24,890 bases of DNA from Bacteroidota bacterium (GTDB lineage Bacteria > Bacteroidota > Bacteroidia > Flavobacteriales > Flavobacteriaceae). A model generated the notes under the pieces. The model worked only from the letters and a program-made list of their open reading frames with translations, had not been told where the DNA came from and did no database searches. The translations under genes and the position numbers were made by a program. Shown in pieces: positions 1-6,263 of the stretch (its first letter is position 1; each line of letters begins with the position of its first letter). The stretch covers positions 1 to 24,890 of the forward strand of contig JAEZGB010000193.1 of NCBI GenBank assembly GCA_023437485.1, in the 5' to 3' direction.

Positions 1-602
1 GCGCTGGTGATGGTGGTAAGGTGCCCGGCCAAAAAGTGCTGGTGCAACGCGCCTTCCACCACGTTGGACATCAGGCTTTTCACAAAGGGATAATCCGGGT
101 TAACTGCCGTGGCCATTTGCGCCATCCGGTTAATCACGCTTTTGTAGATCAGGAAGTAGCCTTCCTTGTTTTCGTCGTCCACCTCCTTGGTATGGAGCGT
201 TTTGGTGAATTCGGCAATAATGATCCGGTTCAGTACAGATTCGTCTATGTGCTCGGTCGCCTGGTCATCGCTCACCGTTTGGGTCACAACGCGCACCGCG
301 GCCAAAAGTTTGTCCATAGGGTTGCCGATGTTGGCCGTCCGGACCACCAATTGGTATTCCATCCATCCCCAATACCACGAACACAGGTATACCAACAATT
401 TGTGCTTGTTCTCAAAGTAGCGGTAAACCGAACTCTCATTGCTGCCAATGCGCTCACCCAATTTCTTGAAAGTAAAATCTTCAAAACCCAACTGGTCAAT
501 AAGCACGATGCTCTGGTTCACGATCTTTCGGCCCAGAGCCGAAGTTTCCGGGTCCTTGACATAGATTTTCGGGTTGACCTGTATGCGGAGCGTCGATAAC
601 AT
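1..602 (-). CDS. TetR/AcrR family transcriptional regulator (3' end outside window)
   Basis: This is a DNA-binding repressor of the TetR family; its ligand is unknown. Reading the minus strand from the ATG at 602-600 gives about 200 codons with no stop before the window edge. The N-terminal helix-turn-helix lies at about residues 31-73, with the typical TetR core SSVYRYFENKHKLL at residues 57-70. The rest is helical and would be the ligand-binding/dimer domain (for example EFTKTLHTKEVDDENKEGYF at 131-150). About 200 residues are visible, close to the usual family length, so little should be missing. A TAnnTTTG -7 box and a short perfect palindrome lie just upstream, which suggests autoregulation. 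The target genes are probably beyond the left edge. Family assignment is confident; the role is not. Confidence 0.85.
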   Translation of the reverse strand, partial: MLSTLRIQVNPKIYVKDPETSALGRKIVNQSIVLIDQLGFEDFTFKKLGERIGSNESSVYRYFENKHKLLVYLCSWYWGWMEYQLVVRTANIGNPMDKLLAAVRVVTQTVSDDQATEHIDESVLNRIIIAEFTKTLHTKEVDDENKEGYFLIYKSVINRMAQMATAVNPDYPFVKSLMSNVVEGALHQHFLAGHLTTITS

Positions 603-618
603 TTGCAATTATTTTCTG

Positions 619-626
619 CAAAGTTA
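619..626 (-). promoter_or_regulatory. Bacteroidota-type -7 box for the TetR gene
   Basis: On the minus strand the sequence reads TAACTTTG, a perfect match to the TAnnTTTG -7 consensus of Bacteroidota, 17 nt before the ATG at 602. The -33 element is weak: a TTTG occurs with a 15-nt gap, slightly short of the usual spacing, and a TTT with a 21-nt gap. Confidence 0.5.
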
Positions 627-639
627 ATAGTAAAACTAT
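627..639. promoter_or_regulatory. 13-bp palindrome in the TetR promoter, candidate operator
   Basis: The sequence ATAGT-AAA-ACTAT is a perfect inverted repeat with 5-bp arms and a 3-bp spacer. It abuts the -7 box of the TetR gene, in the -33/-7 spacer, where a bound TetR dimer would block its own transcription. The arms are short, so chance occurrence in AT-rich DNA is possible. Confidence 0.35.
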
Positions 640-682
640 CACAAATGAAAGTTTAACACGCTTTTACGAAGTGTTTTATTTT

Positions 683-791
683 GGGCGTGCCGGCGCATGG
701 GCCCCCGGGAATTATTTATCAACCTGCGCGCCGTCAGGCTGTTCGCTGTAACCTTGCTGCGCTGCGGTTGCCGCTGCCATCCTTCACGCGG
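683..791. repeat. intergenic dyad (REP-like) element
   Basis: This G+C-rich block sits in otherwise AT-rich intergenic DNA. It opens with GGGCGTGCC and closes with CATCCTTCACGC; the ends GCGTG (685-689) and CACGC (785-789) are reverse complements. Inside it, AACC (750-753) and GGTT (766-769) can form a small hairpin around a CTGCGCTGC core. The layout, including the motif CGCTGCCATCC, resembles dispersed intergenic elements I remember from flavobacterial genomes, but only one copy is present here, so the repeat status is inferred. Its right end touches the out-of-frame tail of the neighbouring zinc-ribbon gene at 792. Confidence 0.45.
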
Positions 792-860
792 CTAAAAATC
801 AAACAAGTCGCCCAAAAATGAATCCTTGCGCTTCTTTTTTGTAATTTCATTCATGGCTTT
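792..860 (-). other. out-of-frame conserved tail of the zinc-ribbon protein
   Basis: Read on the minus strand from 860, this stretch encodes 22 residues ending in KDSFLGDLFDF and then TAG. It is shifted by one base relative to the 847-1032 reading frame. It has no start or upstream frame of its own and makes sense only as the displaced end of that gene. Confidence 0.65.
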
Positions 861-1032
861 GCCCGCCAAATTCCGGATACCTTTCCCGGGTGGACAGTGA
901 AACAGAGCGCTCTATTATTTTATCAAGTTCGCCGCGGTCAAGCCATACGCCCCTGCACTTTGGGCAATAGTCGATTTCCACTCCGGCACGGTCAGCCATG
1001 ACCAATGTTTCATTGCAATTGGGACAGTTCAT
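847..1032 (-). CDS. zf-TFIIB zinc-ribbon protein, C-terminus frameshifted
   Basis: This small protein (61 aa as read) has one zinc ribbon of the zf-TFIIB type: CPNC at residues 3-6 and CPKC at about 23-26, followed by RGVWLDRGELDKIIE, the hallmark of the family. Its molecular function is unknown. The frame ends early at a TGA (849-847). One frame over, the DNA directly continues as KAMNEITKKKRKDSFLGDLFDF and stops at 794-792. A basic stretch followed by an SFLGDLFDF-like tail is the C-terminus I know from flavobacterial members of this family, so the intact protein would be about 79 aa. A one-base insertion near 860-865, a sequencing error, or less likely programmed frameshifting would explain this. 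Confidence 0.8.
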   Translation of the reverse strand: MNCPNCNETLVMADRAGVEIDYCPKCRGVWLDRGELDKIIERSVSLSTRERYPEFGGQSHE

Positions 1033-1049
1033 CGCTTAATTTATTTGTT

Positions 1050-1080
1050 TAAAGATAGGCAATGTACAGGGGCGGGCCAA
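1050..1080 (-). promoter_or_regulatory. candidate promoter of the zinc-ribbon gene
   Basis: On the minus strand TTG (1080-1078) is followed after 20 nt by TATCTTTA (1057-1050), one mismatch from TAnnTTTG. It lies 17 nt before the ATG at 1032. Confidence 0.4.
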
Positions 1081-1150
1081 CGGCCAGCGGGGGTGTTTAT
1101 AACTATTTACCAAAATTTTAGGCATCGGGCAACGCAAATTGGGCCAATAC

Positions 1151-1181
1151 TTCAGCCGCGCCGAACTTTAAACTACCTTTG
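1151..1181 (+). promoter_or_regulatory. candidate promoter of der
   Basis: TACCTTTG at 1174-1181 matches the Bacteroidota -7 consensus exactly. At the right distance (20 nt) the -33 position holds TTC instead of TTG. The start codon follows 19 nt after the -7 box, so the leader would be very short. Confidence 0.5.
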
Positions 1182-1200
1182 CACCATATTTTTTTGACGC

Positions 1201-2511
1201 ATGAACAATATTGTCGCCATCGTAGGAAGGCCGAATGTAGGGAAATCGACCTTGTTTAACCGCCTCATCCAGCGCAGGGAAGCCATCGTTGACTCGGTTG
1301 CCGGGGTTACCCGTGACCGTAATTACGGCAAGAGCGAATGGAACGGGAAGGAATTTTCAGTGATTGATACGGGAGGATATATCCACGGTTCTGACGATGT
1401 TTTTGAAGGTGAGATCCGCAAACAGGTGGAATTGGCCATTGACGAGGCCGACGTCATCGTTTTTGTGGTCGATGTGGAAGAAGGGATTACGCCCATGGAT
1501 GAGGCCGTGGCCAAACTCTTGCGCAAAGTAACCAAACCTGTGCTGCTTGCCGTCAACAAGGTGGACAATGCCATGCGGGAAAAAGACGCGGTTGAATTTT
1601 ACAACCTCGGCCTTGGTGATTATTACACATTTGCCAGTATTTCAGGCAGCGGAACCGGGGACCTGCTGGACGCGCTGGTGGATGCCTTTCCTGAAAAACC
1701 CGAACCCGACGCTCAGGATGACGAGCTTCCCAGGTTCGCAGTGGTCGGGAGGCCCAACGCCGGGAAATCGAGTTTCATCAACGCGCTGATCGGGCAGGAC
1801 CGCTACATTGTTACCGATATAGCCGGCACCACGCGTGATGCCATCGATACCAAATTTGACCGTTTCGGGTTCAAGTTTAACCTGGTTGACACGGCGGGAA
1901 TCCGGCGCAAGGCCAAGGTAAAGGAAGATTTGGAATTTTACAGTGTCATGAGGTCGGTGCGCGCCATTGAGCACGCCGATATCTGTATTCTCGTCATCGA
2001 CGCCACCCGTGGATTTGAAGGGCAGGACCAAAGCATTTTCTGGCTTGCCCAAAAGAACCGCAAAGGCATCGTGATCCTGGTCAACAAATGGGACCTGGTG
2101 GAAAAAGACACCATGTCAACGCGCGATTACGAACTCCAGATCCGCCGCGAACTGGAGCCATTTACTGATGTGCCCATCCTGTTTGTATCGGCACTTACCA
2201 AGCAAAGGTTGCTCAAGGCGCTGGAGGCTTCGGTCCGGGTATATGAAAACCGCAAGTTCCGCATACCGACCTCAAAGTTCAATGATTATATGCTAAAAGT
2301 GATCGAGGGGCATCCGCCACCGGCGCTCAAAGGCAAATACGTCAAGATTAAGTATTGTATGCAACTTCCCACCGGGACACCGCAATTTGTTTTTTTTGCC
2401 AATCTTCCGCAGTACGTCAAGGAACCCTATAAGCGTTTCCTTGAGAACAAGATCCGGGAAAACTGGGATTTTTCAGGCGTTCCAATAGATATCTACATTC
2501 GGGAAAAATAA
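1201..2511 (+). CDS. der: ribosome biogenesis GTPase Der (EngA)
   Basis: Der is an essential tandem GTPase that binds the 50S subunit and acts late in its maturation. At 436 aa the protein has the expected length and architecture. The first G domain has GRPNVGKS at residues 9-16, a DTGG switch II motif and NKVD at 119-122. The second has GRPNAGKS at 183-190, a DTAG motif and NKWD at 295-298. A KH-like domain follows, with the C-terminal region rich in basic residues (KGKYVKIKYCMQLPTGTPQF onward). The ATG at 1201 directly precedes the first beta strand, so the start is secure. It appears monocistronic and is convergent with a small membrane-protein gene, with 4 bp between the two stops and no visible terminator. 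Confidence 0.98.
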   Translation: MNNIVAIVGRPNVGKSTLFNRLIQRREAIVDSVAGVTRDRNYGKSEWNGKEFSVIDTGGYIHGSDDVFEGEIRKQVELAIDEADVIVFVVDVEEGITPMDEAVAKLLRKVTKPVLLAVNKVDNAMREKDAVEFYNLGLGDYYTFASISGSGTGDLLDALVDAFPEKPEPDAQDDELPRFAVVGRPNAGKSSFINALIGQDRYIVTDIAGTTRDAIDTKFDRFGFKFNLVDTAGIRRKAKVKEDLEFYSVMRSVRAIEHADICILVIDATRGFEGQDQSIFWLAQKNRKGIVILVNKWDLVEKDTMSTRDYELQIRRELEPFTDVPILFVSALTKQRLLKALEASVRVYENRKFRIPTSKFNDYMLKVIEGHPPPALKGKYVKIKYCMQLPTGTPQFVFFANLPQYVKEPYKRFLENKIRENWDFSGVPIDIYIREK

Positions 2512-2515
2512 GTAG

Positions 2516-2734
2516 TTACTTCTCACTACGCGGTTTATCGGCATACCAGTCATTAAAAGTCAGGTTGTCGCGGTGCGCGTCTTTCAAAACCCGGATAACC
2601 ATGTAAATGATCAGCGGTGGCCCAATCAGCATCAGCAATGCGAGAAGTTGGGTTGAAATTTCAGTGTATGCGACAACCGTGGTCGCAAAAACCACAATCG
2701 TGGTAAGCCAGACGAGTTTGATTACGGAATTCAT
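2516..2734 (-). CDS. small two-helix membrane protein, unknown function
   Basis: From the ATG at 2734-2732 this gives a 72-aa protein with two hydrophobic helices at about residues 4-22 and 28-48, joined by a short loop, and a polar C-terminal tail rich in Asp, Lys and Arg. I prefer this start over an in-frame one at 2770, which would add a polar 12-residue extension before the first helix. No motif suggests a function. It is convergent with der, ending 4 bp from der's stop. Confidence 0.65.
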   Translation of the reverse strand: MNSVIKLVWLTTIVVFATTVVAYTEISTQLLALLMLIGPPLIIYMVIRVLKDAHRDNLTFNDWYADKPRSEK

Positions 2735-3037
2735 AACGTGAAAGTTGATGGTTTCCTTAAAGTTACGCACACCCTGGGCGCGGGTTTGTTAAACGCGGCA
2801 CAAATCGCTTTACAACATATTCTTCACCAAACCGCCTTCAACTGGAAATTGCATAAATTGATTTTTGTAGTAATTCATTTATATTTTTTCTTAATAGTTG
2901 CATTTCATCGATTTTTAATGCTTTTTAACTGATTTATTAAAGGTGCTGGTTTAAATTAGTTCTCCCCAAACCGCACGCCCACTTCTCCGGGGTAGCGCTT
3001 TGCGGATTTATTCCAAGTCCCTTTAAATAAATATTTT
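2735..3037. other. 303-bp intergenic region, possible promoter only
   Basis: No gene is apparent between these divergent genes. The middle part (about 2855-2960) is AT-rich. TTG at 2858-2860 followed after 19 nt by TATATTTT (2880-2887) is one mismatch from a Bacteroidota promoter and could serve the surface-protein gene, leaving a leader of about 145 nt. The complementary pairs CCGCA (2971-2975) and TGCGG (3001-3005) are too short to call a structure. Confidence 0.3.
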
Positions 3038-6000
3038 ATGAAGCAAAAACTACTTTACGGCAAGTTGTTGGCACCGGTAATCCTGCTTCTGATGCAGGTT
3101 GCCGCATCTGCACAAATCATCGGGGCACCGCAAGTGACCCAGACATCTACCAGCGTGACCGCAACCTTCCAGGTAACCAACGGAGCGTCGTCAACCGCGT
3201 ATTTTTCTGCTGGAAATGCCTATACCCTTTACCTCAGTGGCCCTACGGGAAGCAACCTGCAGCCTGTCGGAACCTTTTATCCGCCGCAAGGCCCGGCGCC
3301 AATACCCGGCGCCTCCGCAACGATCATCCAGCAACTGGATCTTCCACCCGGAACTGTTCCCGGAAGCGGATATGTGCTAGCAGTAGGTTCGGCGCAGCAC
3401 GGCGTAATTTCCGGTCACTCGCAAACTTTTGCGCTCAACCCCGGTTTTACAATGCCGGTGCAGCTAAACGGGGCTATCAAGTGCCAGTCGCCGGCTATCA
3501 CTTATTACACTTTAACACTTACCAATACGGGGCATCTCACTGATTCGTACTCGCTTACGGCATCGCAGTCGCTATACCTGCTCGGATTCAGTTTTTTGTC
3601 GCTTAGCGGTGATCCCATCTCGTCCACGCCACAGCTGGATCCGGGGGAATCCTACACCATGATCCTGTTTTTTGAAACGCCCAATGGCACGCCGCCCGAT
3701 AATTGGAACACCACCATCGTGACGGCCACTTCAAACCTGACGGGAATTCAGCAAACTACCAATGTTTCAACCTACATCTACTGCGGAAACAATAATTCAA
3801 ACCTGCCCAACGCCCCGGATATGGAGGTGGTCAAAACCGCGAGCACGGTCAACACAACAGTGGGGAATTATATCGATTATACCATCACCATCCGCAACCT
3901 CACTACCAAAAACGCCCAAAATCCCGTAATCAAGGATTTTATCCCTGCCAATGCTGATCTTGTCAGCTATCACAAAAATCCCGCGGACCCCCGTAATGTC
4001 ACTTTCAATTTTAACCCAGCCAACCGCACACTCAGCGCCCTGGTCCAAACTACCATGACCAGCGCTTCAATGCCCTTCACTATTTATGTTCGGGTCCTGA
4101 CCACTTGCGAATCCATCCCCATGGTGACCAATGCTGCCGAAGTTTTCTCAGTTTCCGGCGACACCAACAATGACAACGACACGAGCTATGCTTCAACAGC
4201 CGTTTCCTACAGCCTTCAGGCCGCGCAGGTGGGCCGTTGGACCGGAAATTTCAGCAGCGACTGGTTTGACTGCCGAAACTGGTCCGGTGGCATCGTCCCA
4301 AATAATTCCACCCATGTGACCCTTCCGGCCAACTCGCCGTTGTGCGTAATTAGCGCGCTTTCGCCCAAAGCACCCGCTGACCTCACCGCCAGATGTTTCA
4401 ATCTTACAATCGATTCCCAGGCTCAGCTCCAAATGGCCGACGGCGGTCTGTTGGCCATTGCTGGCGATTGGTGGTCAAACGGCAACTTTAGCCCGGGCGA
4501 CGGTACCGTGATTTTTATGGGATGGCAATCCGGTGTTTGGCAAAACATTGCAGACCAATCGGGAAGTGTGCCCTTTTACAACCTGACCACTGCCAACGCT
4601 GCGGGCGCAAAAGGCATTGGGGTACCGGATGCGCTGGGCGTGTTTGTCCACAATGTTTTGTCGTTGGGCAGCGGTGATATCCGCCTCTTTGGCAAGTCGC
4701 AACTGGTACAAACCGCCGACGGAACATCGGCCAATCCACTCACGGGGTCAGGCAAATTGCTTACTGACCAGCAGGGCCAGTCAAATTATTACAGTTACAA
4801 TTACTGGTCATCACCCGTTGGAGAAGGAAATTCTTATTCAGTGGGCAATGTGCTGTATGACGGGACTGAACCGCACAATCCGCAGCCGGTCAATTGGATA
4901 AGCGGTTATAATGGCTCGCCAACATCGCCCATCAGCTTGTCGCCATTCTGGATCAACAAATATCAAAACGGGGACGGAGCTTATGCCAGTTGGAGCTGCA
5001 TTTTGCAAACCGGCATATTATCGGCAGGGCAGGGGTACACAATGAAAGGTTCGGGGACCACGGCACTCCAACAGAATTACACCTTTGTTGGCAAACCTAA
5101 TAACGGGGAATTTACCAGTACGGTATCGGCCAACAACATGAACCTGAGCGGAAATCCGTACCCATGCGCGCTGGATGCCCACGCATTTATCAATGACAAC
5201 CTGGCCACTACCACCGGAACGCTTTACTTTTGGGAACAGTTCACCACTAATTCCAGCCACATCACCGCCAATTATGAAGGCGGCTACGCCACAATAAATC
5301 TCACAGGGGCGGCTCCCCCCGTGGCGCCGGCGGGAATCAGTACGTCAGGATCAAGCCAGCGCACGCCCGGAAGGTTTGTGCCCATCGGGCAGGGATTCCT
5401 GCTATTTGGCAGCGAAACCGGCGGCACCATTACTTTCCGCAATTCGCAACGCGGCTTTGTGCTGGAGTCAGATACGCTTTCAAATGCAATGTTCCGAAGC
5501 CAGCAGGACCACAAGCAACTTCGATTGCAGTTTACCAGCGCGTCGGCCAATATCAGGCGGGAATTGTTGCTGGCCTACAAACCAGGCGAGGCAACTTCGG
5601 ATTTCGATCCCGGATATGACGCTATTCAAATTGATACCAAATCCAGCGATGCGTATTTTCAGGCAGCCAATAAAAACCTGGTAATCCAGGCACTTGGAGC
5701 GTTTGATCGGGAACCGGTCGCACTGGGCGTGCAGGTGGGTGAGGCGGGCCCCGTTCATTTTACGGTTTCGCAATCTGAGGGACTCACCGACATCTCTTTA
5801 TATGATTCACAAACCGGAAAATATCATGACCTGACGGGCAGGCGGGCATCGCTGTATCTGGAGCCAGGTTCATATCATTCGCGTTTTTATCTCACCTTTG
5901 AACGCCTCAAGGAGGGCCGCTTTGACTCTGACCACAAACCGATGCTTTTTGCGCGCGAAGGCTATCTGCACCTTCTCAACGAGCAGGGATGGGAAAGCGT

Positions 6001-6154
6001 GACATTATTGGATCTTTCCGGCAGAATTGCCGCGCAGTGGGAAGTCCCGGGTGATGGCGATACCGCTTTTGTGCTTGGTGCGATTGCTCCCGGAACCTAT
6101 CTGGCAAAATTGTCCGGCGCCAGCAACGCCACTGTCAAGGTCCTGATTCCCTAA
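3038..6154 (+). CDS. T9SS-exported surface protein with DUF11-like domain
   Basis: This 1038-aa protein is probably secreted across both membranes and anchored at the cell surface. It has a Sec signal peptide (MKQKLLYGKLLAPVILLLMQ, cleavage near ASAQ at about residue 26). An N-terminal beta-rich region is followed by a DUF11-like repeat at about residues 262-390, starting MEVVKTAS and containing VGNYIDYTITIRNL. A region beginning with WTGNFSSDWFDCRNWSGG at 401 then leads into a long Gly/Ser/Asn-rich part. The last 70 or so residues (from about 965) form a type A T9SS sorting domain: LDLSGR, then APGTYLAKL and a short basic-hydrophobic end. The T9SS machinery is not in this window. The substrate or adhesion target cannot be told. 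It stands alone and ends in a strong terminator. Confidence 0.85.
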   Translation: MKQKLLYGKLLAPVILLLMQVAASAQIIGAPQVTQTSTSVTATFQVTNGASSTAYFSAGNAYTLYLSGPTGSNLQPVGTFYPPQGPAPIPGASATIIQQLDLPPGTVPGSGYVLAVGSAQHGVISGHSQTFALNPGFTMPVQLNGAIKCQSPAITYYTLTLTNTGHLTDSYSLTASQSLYLLGFSFLSLSGDPISSTPQLDPGESYTMILFFETPNGTPPDNWNTTIVTATSNLTGIQQTTNVSTYIYCGNNNSNLPNAPDMEVVKTASTVNTTVGNYIDYTITIRNLTTKNAQNPVIKDFIPANADLVSYHKNPADPRNVTFNFNPANRTLSALVQTTMTSASMPFTIYVRVLTTCESIPMVTNAAEVFSVSGDTNNDNDTSYASTAVSYSLQAAQVGRWTGNFSSDWFDCRNWSGGIVPNNSTHVTLPANSPLCVISALSPKAPADLTARCFNLTIDSQAQLQMADGGLLAIAGDWWSNGNFSPGDGTVIFMGWQSGVWQNIADQSGSVPFYNLTTANAAGAKGIGVPDALGVFVHNVLSLGSGDIRLFGKSQLVQTADGTSANPLTGSGKLLTDQQGQSNYYSYNYWSSPVGEGNSYSVGNVLYDGTEPHNPQPVNWISGYNGSPTSPISLSPFWINKYQNGDGAYASWSCILQTGILSAGQGYTMKGSGTTALQQNYTFVGKPNNGEFTSTVSANNMNLSGNPYPCALDAHAFINDNLATTTGTLYFWEQFTTNSSHITANYEGGYATINLTGAAPPVAPAGISTSGSSQRTPGRFVPIGQGFLLFGSETGGTITFRNSQRGFVLESDTLSNAMFRSQQDHKQLRLQFTSASANIRRELLLAYKPGEATSDFDPGYDAIQIDTKSSDAYFQAANKNLVIQALGAFDREPVALGVQVGEAGPVHFTVSQSEGLTDISLYDSQTGKYHDLTGRRASLYLEPGSYHSRFYLTFERLKEGRFDSDHKPMLFAREGYLHLLNEQGWESVTLLDLSGRIAAQWEVPGDGDTAFVLGAIAPGTYLAKLSGASNATVKVLIP

Positions 6155-6189
6155 ATCCATTTGTTTTGAAGCCCTCGCCATAAGGGGCG

Positions 6190-6220
6190 GCGCCGCGGTT
6201 GGTCTGCGGCGCTTTTTTTT
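6190..6220 (+). terminator. rho-independent terminator after the surface-protein gene
   Basis: GCGCCGC (6190-6196) pairs perfectly with GCGGCGC (6206-6212) across a 9-nt loop and is followed by eight T residues (6213-6220). Confidence 0.9.
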
Positions 6221-6263
6221 GCGAAATAGTGTACATTCGTGCCGCAAACGTGTTACTCCCATT

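Noticed and set aside
21..599. 192-codon open frame on the plus strand
   Set aside because: It is antisense to the TetR gene, which has a recognisable helix-turn-helix and a promoter; the plus-strand product matches nothing and is rich in His/Val/Arg as shadow frames are.
2971..3005. stem CCGCA/TGCGG upstream of the surface-protein gene as a riboswitch or attenuator
   Set aside because: The stem is only 5 bp with a long unstructured loop, and nothing conserved is recognisable.
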